NCBI RefSeq assembly: GCF_020080835.1
Contig: NC_058167.1
Span: 6,740,459 to 6,804,458 of the forward strand
Source: Cotesia glomerata
Taxonomy: Eukaryota > Arthropoda > Insecta > Hymenoptera > Braconidae
Length of the DNA: 64,000 nucleotides
Direction of reading: 5' to 3'
The notes beneath the pieces were generated by a model. It ran no database searches, had not been told where the DNA came from, and saw only the letters and a list, made by a program, of their open reading frames with translations. Made by a program: the position numbers and the translations under genes. Below, one piece after another: positions 11,537-23,400 of this stretch. Position 1 is the stretch's first letter; the number at the start of each line of letters is the position of its first letter.

Positions 11537-12048
11537 ATCCGAACAAAAACAGTTTCACTGTAAAAAAATCGCGCCAAGTCCACGTTCATAAGACTAATAA
11601 GAAAAAAAAAATTTGTTTTTTTCTTTACAAAAATATATAAAATAAAAAAATTCAAGTAACCGATATGATTGTTTATGATTTTCGGAAGTTAAAAAAAATT
11701 TTGTTATAAATTTAAAAATTAAGAAAAAAATTTTGGAACGTACTTGGTGTGCGTCATTGTGTATTTCAATTTTTTTAAAGTCCTAGTAAATAGATTTAAC
11801 GAATTTCATTAAAAGTAAAATATTTTGCAACCGAGCACACTAAATACGTTCCAAATTTTTTTTTTAATTTTTAAATTTGTACCAAATTTTTTTTAATTTC
11901 CGAAAATCATAAACAATCATATCGGTTACTTGGATTTTTTTATTTTATATATTTTTGTAAAGAAAAAAACAAATTTTTTTTTTCTTATTAGTCTTATGAA
12001 CGTGGACTTGGCGCGATTTTTTTACAGTGAAACTGTTTTTGTTCGGAT
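11537..12048. mobile_element. 512-bp palindromic MITE, copy 1
   Basis: The whole element is one long inverted repeat. Each end starts ATCCGAACAAAAACAG and the arms run about 200 bp (shared phrases CCAAGTCCACGTTCATAAG and ACCGATATGATTGTTTATGA) around a loop near 11,790. A close second copy lies at 13,172-13,678. There is no coding sequence. Confidence 0.85.
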
Positions 12049-12059
12049 TTTTCATACTA

Positions 12060-13155
12060 TGAAGAAGTTTTTTTTGATTGGTCGATTTTATGGGTCATGG
12101 GGGAAGGAGATGATGGAGTTAGATACATTAGTCACACACAATACTTAAATTTACCTCACACTCACCTTAAGAATAATTATAACTAATAATTATTAATTAT
12201 TAAAAATTTTACATGTCGAACGCGAGACTCGAACACTGTACCTGACGCACGAGAGCCCTATACCATACCGCAACGCTACGCCGATGATGAGCGACTTCTT
12301 GCCTCAAGATACTTATAACCCCGATACTTCGACATTCGGTTACCGTTGCAACGGTCGAGTTAGGAATTCCGATATTATACCTAAGTGAGGACTTGCCACA
12401 GCCTTACCTAGTCAAGTTTCATTTTGATAGACCAAGCTTCAGAATACCTTTAGTTACTGTTCGGTAAGCTTTTGGTTACCGTTATCTCGTATCAGTTTGG
12501 CAATTCATGGCGTACCGAACTTAGGCATTGCCACTGTTTTGCCTAAAGAAGCTCGATCGTAATGTGCTAAGCGTTTCGGTAAACCTTTGGTTACCGTTAT
12601 TTCATAATAATTTAGCAACCCATGACATACCGAACTTAGGCACTTCCACAGTTTTGCCTAAAGAAGCTCGATCGTGGTATGCCAAGTTTCGGTAAACCTT
12701 TGGTTACCGTTATTTCATAACAGTTTGGCAACCCATGAAATGCCGAACTTAGGCATTGCCACAGATTTTTCGAAGTGAGCCCGAGTTTGGTGAACCAAAC
12801 TTCGGTAAGCCTTTGGTTACCGTTATTTCATACTAATTAGGCAATCCATGACATGCCGAACTTAGGTATTGCCACAGGTTTGCCTAAGTGAGCCCGAGCT
12901 TGGTGAACCAAACTTCGGTAAACCTTTGGTTACCGTTATTTCGTACCAATGAGGCAATCCATGATATGCCGAACTTAGGCAGTGCCAAACTATTACGAGA
13001 TTACATCGAATGTGGAATTCTTTTGGCATACCAATTTTCGGCTTGCCTAATTTAAAACAAATAAGATCCGAATTGGGCTAGCCTAAGTTCGGAAAGCCAA
13101 CTTCGCCCCGAACTGATTTTTCGGCATGCCTCACTAAAATTCTAGTCGGGATCAT
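12060..13155 (+). repeat. Dispersed repeat with internal ~113-bp tandem units
   Basis: Its left part contains the tRNA-like block in reverse (about 12,215-12,310). Its right part ends TCTAGTCGGG. It is the opposite-orientation relative of 1-330 and possibly of 600-890. It lies exactly between the two palindromic MITEs. Confidence 0.7.
12440..13010 (+). repeat. Tandem repeat, five units of 113-115 bp
   Basis: The phrase CTTTGGTTACCGTTAT recurs with its TTACC at 12,476, 12,591, 12,704, 12,817 and 12,930, so spacing is 115, 113, 113 and 113 bp. Each unit also carries TGCCGAACTTAGGCA or a close variant. It is a minisatellite-like array inside a dispersed repeat. Confidence 0.85.
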
Positions 13156-13171
13156 GTGAGTTGAATAGTAT

Positions 13172-13678
13172 ATCCGAACAAAAACAGTTTCACTGTAAAA
13201 AAGTCGCACCAAGTCCACGTTCATAAGACTATTAGGAAAAAAAATTTTTTTTTTCTTTACAAAAAGATAGAAAATAAAAAAATTAAAAAATCCGAGTAAC
13301 CGATATGATTGTTTATGATTTTCGGAAATTAAAAAAAATTTTTTTGTAAATTTAAAAATTAAAAAAAAAATTTTAGAACGTATTTAGTGTGCGCGGTTGC
13401 AAAATATTTTACTTTTAATGAAATTCGTAGAATCTATTTACTAGGACTGTAAAAAATTGAAATACACAATGACGCACACCAAGTACGTTCTAAAATTTTT
13501 TAATTTTTAAATTTACAAAAAATTTTTTAATTTCCAAAAATCATAAACAATCATATCGGTTACTCGGATTTTTAATTTTTTATTTTGTATCTTTTGTAAA
13601 GAAAAAATTTTTTTTCCTAATAGTCTTATGAACGTGGACTTGGTGCAACTTTTTACAGTGAAACTGTTTTGTTCGGAT
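13172..13678. mobile_element. 507-bp palindromic MITE, copy 2
   Basis: It has the same ATCCGAACAAAAACAG termini and arm sequences as 11,537-12,048, with its middle inverted relative to that copy. The two copies flank the tandem-repeat element like brackets. Confidence 0.85.
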
Positions 13679-14329
13679 TTTAGTATTTTATGTAATTATA
13701 ATGAAAATTTACAATTGATAACAACTTAAATCTCGTGTTGACTGCATTTTTTACTGCAAACTATCCCCTTAAAGCTACAGTTTATGTAGATGTAATTCCA
13801 GTGCACCCTGGCGGCCATAGATGCAAGCTATGAATCACTTTTTACTGTAGTTGCGTGTCTATAGGAAGAATTACTACACATTTTTATTTTATCTAGTCTG
13901 TGGCGCTGATATTCCCCATCGAAAAAAAGTCAGGATCGAAATTTCTGGGCTTACTATAGTTTGTGCTGATAAAATTTAATAATTTTAAGTGAATTAAGTG
14001 TTATAATTGATTATAATTAATTAATATCAGTAAAATAAAGTATAAATTACTTTTATAATATATTATTTTGGAAAAAGGAGAACCATATAATTAAATAAAA
14101 TTTTGCAACCTCGAAATACCGTTCTGCTTACAGTAAACACAGTCGGTAGTCTGGCGCTCCGTTTACAACGGATTTGAACGGAACTTGGCGCCAGATTCTA
14201 CCGAATCTGTGGATGTATCACATAAACATTGGAATTAAAGCATATCCGAGTCGAAATTTTAAAACCCCAGTTCAACCTAGTAGAGCCTGATTCCTTTGAT
14301 GTAGACATATGCCGCTCTAATTTAAGAAC

Positions 14330-14560
14330 CTTTTTCAACCTAACTCGTGTTATATCAGGGTGAGCAATAGTGAGTTGGGGTTTAGTTTAAATTTTAAGAT
14401 TCTGTTTCAACCTAACTCGTCTTGCATCAGGGTGAGGAGTATTGAGTTGGGGTTTAGTTCAAATTTTAAAACTCTGTTTAAACCTTATTCGTCTAAATTC
14501 AGGTCGTAGAAGAGTGAGCTGGGGTTTAATGAGAATTTTATCGCTTAGGCTTCCTAGGGT
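14330..14560 (+). repeat. Degenerate tandem repeat, ~80-90 bp unit
   Basis: Three imperfect units share TTTCAACCTAACTCGTCT, CAGGGTGAG and GAGTTGGGGTTTAGTT. A related reversed block lies around 16,490-16,680. The ORF here has no protein-like features. Confidence 0.55.
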
Positions 14561-14689
14561 GAAACAGAGATTAAAACTTTATACATTTTTCAAAATAAAT
14601 AAGAGTAATAAAAATTATTATCACTATTTTGAAAATGTATTACAGTAAAATGTGCGAAAAAATCACAACAAAACCATTTATAAATTTTT

Positions 14690-15175
14690 TATGCTTAATA
14701 AACTGCGTCGAATGCTTTTTTAAAAATTAAAATCGAACGACGCGTTCAAAAATTATATTTGTTTAAAAATTCACAAAATTTTTTTTCTCAGTATTTTTTC
14801 GACATAACATTTAAATTTCTTAACCAAACGATATTTGCCCGGACATCCACTTTTTTCGCTTTAAAAACTGTGTTGAAAACCATTTGGAAAATTAAAATCG
14901 ATCGACGCGTCCAAAAGTTACAGCTGGTTGAAAATTTACAAAAAATTTTTTTTGATATTTTTCGAAAATAATTACCGGGCTTCTTTAACCTTTCAACATA
15001 AACCCGTATATACAGATTTTTTTTTCATTACTACTCTAAAAAGTACTTTGAATACCATTTTAAAAATCAAAATCGAACGATATGTTACAAAATTATACCT
15101 TATAAAAATTTCAAAAATAATTTCTTCCAGAATTTTTTCGAAATAATTTTCAGATATTTTAACTATTTAACTATT
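14690..15175 (+). repeat. Degenerate tandem repeat, ~168-bp unit, three copies
   Basis: The phrase AAAATCGAACGACGCGTTCAAAA or a variant occurs near 14,728, 14,895 and 15,066, each followed by an AT-rich segment with a TTTTTTCGA block. Two low-complexity ORFs here are artefacts. Confidence 0.5.
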
Positions 15176-15335
15176 CATGTGTATATACTTTTCGTGCTTT
15201 AAATAAAAAATTATGGTTTGTGCAAGAATAATTTAAAAATATACGAAAGATCAAGTTTTTCTACTTAAAAATTTGACCTAATTGCTAAAAAGAATAGTTT
15301 GCCAAATTAAAAATTTAAAGAATGAACAAATAGCA

Positions 15336-15953
15336 CAGTTTTTCACATTTTGAACTCGAAGAGCTCAAAAATATAATTTTTGTGTCGCAGCTTTTGAAGC
15401 CCCATAAAGGATCTTTAAGTTTAAATTGATTAAACGAAAAATTTCGAAGTAATTCCGAAAAAACATTTTTTTCGGTTTTCTTTCGACAAAAATAACTCAC
15501 GAACGAATTAACCGATTTTGACTGGGTTGGCGGCGATCGACGTGGTTTTTTAATGTTAAGAGCTGAATAGTTTTTGAAATCGATCGGTGAAGCCGTTTCA
15601 AAGTTATTAAAAAAAAAACACATTTGAAAAAATTTTTTTTTGTAGTTTTTTTTTAATTTCTCAAGATCTACCGGTTTGAATCGGTCCCAATTATATTCAA
15701 AATCTAAGTTTGGTCAAGCCCTTTTGAATGACGCCAATCGCGATACACACATACACACACATACATACTTACATGCATACTTACATACATACATACAGAC
15801 AAACGGACACCATCGCGGAAACAATCGGGGAAGCTTCCTAGGACCTCAAAACGTCAACATCCGTTGAAAACTTGATTGTCGAAAAACGGGGTAAAACCAA
15901 TAACTTCCCAACTTTTGAAAATTTTCAATTTTCTTAGCGGGAAGTTAAAAATT
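15336..15953 (+). repeat. Dispersed repeat copy without LINE (5'-truncated)
   Basis: It starts at a GAGCTC-type palindrome and continues through the ACGAACGAATTAACC block to a short, impure ACACA/ACATA core (15,742-15,795), then the standard 3' half ending CTTAGCGGGAAGTTAAAAATT. It shows what an unoccupied target looks like: its CA core is short and interrupted. Confidence 0.8.
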
Positions 15954-16117
15954 TAGGAAATTTTTTAAGCACTTTGTAAGCAACGTTGTAAAATTAATAA
16001 TAATAATCACAGTAATATTTACCATGACATAAGAAATAATAATAATATTTAATCACATGAGTTAATTTTAATTTTGTCAGTTGTAGCTTAAATGGAAACA
16101 AATATTTCTACTGTGTG

Positions 16118-16192
16118 ACTAGTCTTCGAGTAGCAGAGGGGATCCATTCTTGCTTCGTAATCGTGAGGTCTCGATTTCGAATCCCAGTAAAG
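16118..16192 (+). repeat. tRNA-like SINE head
   Basis: Box-A-like TAGCAGAGGGG and box-B-like ATTTCGAATCCC are about 50 bp apart. No full cloverleaf forms. Probably a SINE relic. Confidence 0.4.
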
Positions 16193-16959
16193 CTGAGTTT
16201 TTTTCAACGGAAATTTGTGTTTTCTTCGTCGTTTCTTCTGTCTTCATTTCGATATCATTATTCTTGTATAATTATAAATTAACATTACTAATAGTTATCA
16301 TTACCTTAACAGTCATGCAAATAATAACATGAAGTAACCAACAGTTAAATGATAATTTTTTCTTTTTTTTTACTATGAATATAATCAGTTTAGGCTATTA
16401 AGGTTGAACTAGGTTGAAATAGGTTTTAATAAAACCCTGCCTGACACTTTTTCGTCTGAGAAACAAAAAATCGTATACATCGTGCAATCCCAGCTAGGCG
16501 CTAAAAGAGTGAAACAGAGTTTTATTAAGAACCTTCTTCAACCTAACTCGTCTGAAAACGGACTTAAGTAGACGTTACCAGAGTGAAACGAAGTTTGGTA
16601 TCAATGCAGTTCCTTATTTCTTAAAACCTATTTCATTCTGTTTCACCCTGAATTAGACTATCCCAGGTTAAAATGGGTTTTAAGCGAAAAAAAATTTATA
16701 GCCATCGACTGACAATACTTGCCAAAGAAATATTTAGTACCTGTTACTAAATATTATTTGGTGGAACTAAATATTTATTTCCATGTAATAAGGCTTTGTT
16801 CATATAAAGAAATCATTTATTAAGCTGTAACAAATAATATTGATGGGTACAAAATATTTGTTTCTCCCAAATAAATGAATAAAAATTTTGTTACTAAATC
16901 AATTTAGTACTCTGTACTAAATCAATTTAGTACTCTGTACTAAATCCTTCTATCAGTGC

Positions 16960-19900
16960 ACTACGGAGACCTATGTATACTTGATGTATTTTATGTACTG
17001 TAAAATAACTATCCAACGATATGATACAGTCATATTCCCGATAAATAAAAAATGTTTGATGAAATAGAAATGGAAATAAATAAACATACTATGATTATGA
17101 AAAAAAAATGACATAACGATAAAACGATACCGAGGGTATTTTTAGATCAACACATGGGTGTGTTAAATACATCTGCCGATCAAAAAGAATTGAGAGCTTT
17201 CAGAATAAAGTAAAAGAATCAGTATAAAAGTTTAAAAAGAATTTTTGGCAAGGTAAAAAGCAAAAGCGTGAAGAGAAGACGGGTCCTATAGAAACGTTCG
17301 AGCTTACTCTTTTTCATTGGCATTAGCTTACTATTTATTTTCTCTTATTACTTATACTTGTTTACTCTCTTTCTCTTAAACCGACTAACCTCTACTTGGA
17401 CTACGCAAGAGCCGAAAATCACACTCAACCCCTAAGTCCAGTTCTCGTTGGTTCTTGCATCCGGTTCTCTTTAAATACCCCAGACATTGCTCGGCAGGAT
17501 ACTGCCCTTGACGTATTGTCCCAGGCTTTATTTTAGGGCTCGTCTCTGTGCTAAAAAAATCTGGCTACTTCTGCCTAACTTTTGGAACTAAGCAAACCAG
17601 AGCATATATATTATATACATACTCCTGAAGAAACTATTTGTAAAAAAGAACGAGTAGTGGGTATAAAGAATACCAATCGACTGATATGCATACATAAGTG
17701 CAAGAATCTAAATCTTATAAGGAGCATGTGTGCACACGCGGCTGGTTCAAGCTCTTTTGGATATGCAAAAAAAACTAGGCGATATAGACTAGAATACTTA
17801 TTTGTCTTATTCATTATGGGAACATCATGGAAAGCATCAAGGCAGGTGTGCTCTATATGCATTCTGTTGGTTGATTTCATCAGGTAGCTGTAGCATTTTA
17901 CAGCTACTCTTAATACGATTCTGTTTATAGTCTACACTGAATAGAAAAAACTTTTGATCAAAGAGAAATATTTTTTTTTTTTTTTTTAATTTTACTCTTA
18001 TTTTAAAATATTCAGCTCCCATAATTCGAAATTCACTACAGAATTAATAAATTATAATTCTGGGTAGAGAGCAGAGAATTCTCCACTCATGAATTTTATT
18101 CTGCAACTTAGCATTTTATTATTATTGAATAAAATAAAATACATATATTTTTACCAAAACACTTTTACTAGATCAGGCAAACGACTAAAATTAAGATCGA
18201 AACTAATTACTAACTATTAGGTCAGCATAAAATCTGGTGTGAGATAGTATTTCAAATGGCCAAAAAAAACGTCCTTCCAGAAGTAAACTTTCATTAAACA
18301 ATGTTAAATTTGGAAGTTTGCCCAATTTTACCAAAATAACTCAAAATATAAGTTTCAAAAAAAATTGGATTTAAAAAATTTTCTACTGTTCATTTATTTA
18401 AATAATAAAGCGTATCAAAAAATACGTGTCAAATAAAAACTTATCAAAAAATTGCTGTCACCATTGAAAACTGAAGGCTCATTTTTTAAATGTCGAATGC
18501 ATTGTAAAATCATTTTTGTTGAAAAAAAATTTTTTTTTCAATACTTTTGGAATTTGTGGGGGCAAAAATTTTATTTCCTCAAGTAGAAATTTGATTTTTT
18601 GGCCCGAACTGATAACATTTTGAAACAAAATTATTTTTCAATTGAAGAGAATTTGACAATATCGATTGGGGATAGTGTAACTTTTGATTCAAGTCACGAT
18701 AGCTGTCTTTGTATCTTCAGATACAAAGATCTTAATCCAAGATTTTAAAAACCAAGAGAATAAATTTTTGAAATAATACAGTTCGTTTATTTAAACAATT
18801 GAAATCATAAATCATGACTATCTCCTCGAAAGCTGCATTTCAGTTCAAGATGTTCGGACTTTGGGTCTGTCACCTACAACGTTTATATCACAATAATAAT
18901 ATAGAACTAGTAGAGAATTACACAGCTCTTTGCGTTTAATCCAATATAAATCAGGGCGTCTTGTTAGAATAGTATGTAATACAGAAAACGTATAAAAGCC
19001 GATACAATAGAATAGCGTGAAGGTTCTAAACTCTAAAGCCCCCGAGAATAGATGAATAGCAGCCATTTTCATTCGCGATTCCTATGACGCGTTTCGCGGA
19101 TGTCATTTTCTGTATTAGTACGTGTGTGTACTGAATCCCAGTTCTCCCTGTTGTGTTAGCACACTCAAGGTAAAAAGGGGATCAGGTATGGAAGAGAATT
19201 TCAGCTCACCTGCCTCCCCTTCTCTGATACTCCTTGAGCCCCTCAAACCGTCTCCTAAGGCCCCAAGATTCGACTATTTTTTTTCTTTCTCTTTCTCGCT
19301 AAAGCAACCTAACTTTTATTCTTTCATTTATTTTTTTTCTTCTGTCTTACTCTTCTTTTTGTACATACCTTTCTCCCGGTATCTAACTCGGGACCAGATT
19401 CATCAGATCCATATCACGTGGTACATGAAATACCTCTCTCTATTCCATTCGATATTTCTTATTTCGTTGGATCGTGAATCCACTGGTATGCCCTTGACAT
19501 GAGCCGGTAGAAATTATGTCTTTATATAAGTAACCAACCGTCATATTGTTGCTATATACTTTTCTTGGATTACATATATTTTAATGCTACTCATAGCAAA
19601 ATTTTTGTTTGTTTCACGTACATATACATATACTTAGAGTTATACGTTTGGTTTTTTATTTTTATCTAGAAGCGTCTTAGTCTGGACATATGGCAGATCC
19701 AGTTTCAAAGAATTGTTAATAGGCTCTACTTTCTTAAAGAAATTGTCGACATCCGTGACCTATCTAACTTCACTGACAATAACATGTCGTTAATGACAAG
19801 GCTGAAGGGATGTAACAGAGAAGGATGTATATTGTTTCTTCTTTCTTTTGCCATAGAAAAACATACCAACGGTACGAACGGTAAAAAGTTAGCGCCAACT

Positions 19901-20382
19901 GTCATCATATATCCTGTCTTCAGTTTTCTGTTTCTTTGTCAGTAATTCATAATTGTGGCAAAGATAAAGAATCAAAATCTTATCATATTGGTATCGTTAA
20001 AATATTACATAATTTTTATGGTTGACACATTTGACCCAGGGCCTTTGCAACCAAAAATTCAATGTGAAAAGATCAAGGTGAAAAAAAATCCAATTGTAAC
20101 GGTCGTTCTCTTCTTTATTCTTTACCTCTTTCGTAGGTTCTTCATGCTTGAACTCGCGGTTCTACTCTATTCTCTTTTATTTTGTAATACATGAAAAGAA
20201 AGATGGCGCATTTGGGATCTGGCACACGAAAGGAGCTATGATAGAAATACATAAAGGACAATAAAAAGTATTGTTCAAGAAATAAGTAAGATAGAAAAAG
20301 AAAAAAAAGAGGGTAGAAACTATCCCTAGATTTATAATTGTTCGTTGCCCGACCTTCCTTTTTATACTTCATCTCTTCTTTT

Positions 20383-20470
<88 letters not shown>

Positions 20471-23400
20471 TGTATGGAGGGAGAGAGAAGGAAAGATTTG
20501 CTAAAAACTTCTCTGCATCAAAAAAAAAAAAAAAAACTCAGGCTAACTAAATGTTTATCGACAATACAATAATATCAGATAATTTTGGGATGTCAATTAT
20601 AAAAAAGTAAATTGTTTAATCTCAAGGCCAGTTGAAAAAATATTTTATTTCTTCTACCTGTGTGAATATTATACTTTTAATAAATTACCATTCTGATAAG
20701 AAAATCCGCTTTGGGTTTCTTGACCTCTCTTATTCCCACTTAAACGTTCAACACGTACTTAACTATTCGGAAACCCACAAACCCAAAGCCAATTTTAATG
20801 CTGGTATAGTGATGACATTGCAGAAAACAGTGTTTGGACACGCTATTAGAAATATTTTACGGAAACGTAATAAGTAAAAAGTTTGAATCAAATTTTTTGC
20901 CCTGCAAATTTAAATTAAATTGATGTACATTAAAGTTGTATAAAAGATTGGTTATTTTTTGTAGATATTTGAATAATCAAATTTATTTAAAAAAGATTCA
21001 ATTAATAACTCTAAATCATAGATTATCAAATAAAATGTGCTGAACTATTTATTCCACAAAAATTAAAATAAAAATTGAGAAATTTTACTCTTTGAATTAA
21101 TACAATATTCACTTATAAAAAAATGACATAAATTTCTCAATTATTCGAGTCATAAATTTACGATTTATTTAGTTTGTTTTTGAGAAATAACTTAATTTAC
21201 CTTATTAATTTATTGTAATTTACCTTGATAATGACCTTCCTTCTGAATAATAAGTGGAATAAAGGATATTTACTTTGTATTGAATGAACAGTTTGTTTAG
21301 TTCATACTAGTTTATAGTACGCACTCAATATTATTTAAGATAACATCTTAAAACTAATAAAAACGAAGAGTTAAAATTTCATTTTAACCTTTAAATTTAG
21401 TAATTGTACAAAATTAATTTGAAAAGCTTATTAAGTTGGTTTGATCGATTATTTATTTAAATAATATTCATATTTTAATTAATTTATTGTTTTTTTTTTT
21501 AATATTAATTTCTTTATATATTTTAATATTTTTTATAATCTAAATAAAAATAAAAAATCTAAAGAATTTTTTCTCGGAAATAAAATTCAATGTTAAATCA
21601 GTGTACGCAAAAAATACATTTTAAATGTCCAACACAATGACATAAAACTTAAGGTCTCAACTTCTGTCATAATTTAAAACAACTATTTTATACACATATT
21701 TCAAACACTTACAAATGTTTCATTTAAAATTTCCTCAAGTATCAAATGACGTTTAGGATCTCAAAAGTTACAAATATGTCGTTGTCACAGGTTAAATTTA
21801 AATTATCATCATTTAATGCTGATATGATCAACTAAATTATTTTCAGTAAGCCCACAATTGTTAGAGATAAATTTATAAATAGGAATTCGTTTTTCACATC
21901 CGCTGTCTACGTTAGATAACTATCTAGTCACCCACAAAAAAAAATAAAAAATTTCATTGTGCAGGTGTTCTCTCATACATGATATTTGTTTGCTTATAAG
22001 ATGAAGTTACTTATTCGGTGAATTGAACCATACTTTATCGCTTGTAATTATGCAAATTTTCATTGGATCGAAGCTTTAATGTATAAAGAAATATACTTCA
22101 GTAAATATATAGGCCTAGTAAATAACAAGAGGACCCCCTACGTTGGCAGTTTATTCATTCATTAATTTAATCATATAACTTCTTCAATACAATTGCATAC
22201 TCAAGTATACATAACTCAATAGTTACCTGTTGCTGAATCTTTTTATATACACATGACATCACTCATTCTTGCTTGATAGCGTGTCTCTTCCTTCTGTAAC
22301 ACGATAAACAAAAAAAAAGTGTAATCAATTGAAATCTAATTTTGATTTTTGTCCTTCTATCTGCACACCTGCATAACATTTCAGAGATGCCATTTATTTA
22401 AATTCCTTAAAAATATGTGAATAATTTGAAAGATATAACTTGATTATTAAATATTCGACAGTCGGAATTATAGGACATACATTTTCTTGGCATATGTTTT
22501 ATAAAAAGTACTAGTTGTTTATAAGAAAGAAATCTTTCAAATAAGAAATTAAATTATGATGTGTTTTATTTAAAAATCATAATAAAAAACAAATTTATAA
22601 TTAATGAAGTTATTTGGTGAAAAGGATTTTTGAATCCTTTTTCATAAAATATTTGAATAAATATGTAAATATACTTTCTATCTCTTCGAACGAATCAACT
22701 GATATGAATGACCCTCATAGAGATTATAGAGTAGAGTGTGGCTTCATCAAAATTAAGTGGCAGTATTAAGCTACTCGGTCGAGTATATTTTGATAAAAAA
22801 TAAAGGTAAACTTTATTTGAATAGCTGAATAAATTACAATTTCGTAACCATAAAATTTTATCGACTCACGCCACCTCAATTTTTTTTTTTTTTAATTGTT
22901 TTTTAATATACAAAACAAAATTTTTTTCTAATTAACAACTATTTGTAAGAAGTAAGTTTTTTAAAGAAAAAAGTATATATTTTTTAGTCGATAAATTAAA
23001 AATATTATTATTAGCAAAAAAGAATACAAGACATAGTATCAAAGCTCATTAATTCGGCATATTATTAAATATTCATTGTTAGGCTTATTGATTTGAAATT
23101 TTCAATTCCAAAATTAAAAATAAAAGATTTGTAAAAAATCATTAATTGAAATTTTTTTGTTCAATAATTTATTATGTAAGATTCTTTGGAAACCTACAAA
23201 ATTTTTTTTGTCTAAAAATCTATTAAAATAATTTTTTTTTCAACAATGAATATTTCTAATATATTTTACACATCTAAACTGACCCTATTCCGTTTATCGG
23301 AAATTTTGTGTTCTATAATTTGATTCCAAAAACATAGTTGAGAATTCTAACATATCAAAACGATTACAAAAAAAAGATTATTTTTCGATTGATATTGAAT

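Larger units (their letters stand above)
10998..16958. mobile_element. 6-kb inverted-repeat element with CACTGATAGAAGG termini
   Basis: The left end CACTGATAGAAGGATTTAGT is repeated inverted at the right end (16,939-16,958). The subterminal arms (10,998 to about 11,200 and about 16,728-16,958) share TTTAGTA/TACTAAA motifs and a GTTCCACCAAATAAATA phrase. CA dinucleotides flank both ends, as at 48,858-48,984 and 39,094-47,196. The interior has no transposase and is full of nested repeats. The CACTG start and short target duplication recall CACTA/EnSpm-type non-autonomous elements, but that assignment is tentative. Confidence 0.6.

Noticed and set aside
12440..13010. CRISPR-like array from regular spacing
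   Set aside because: The whole 113-bp unit repeats, with no unique spacers, in a eukaryotic transposon context.
20338..20572. Ile-Tyr repeat ORFs
   Set aside because: They are translations of the (AT)n tract at 20,387-20,466.
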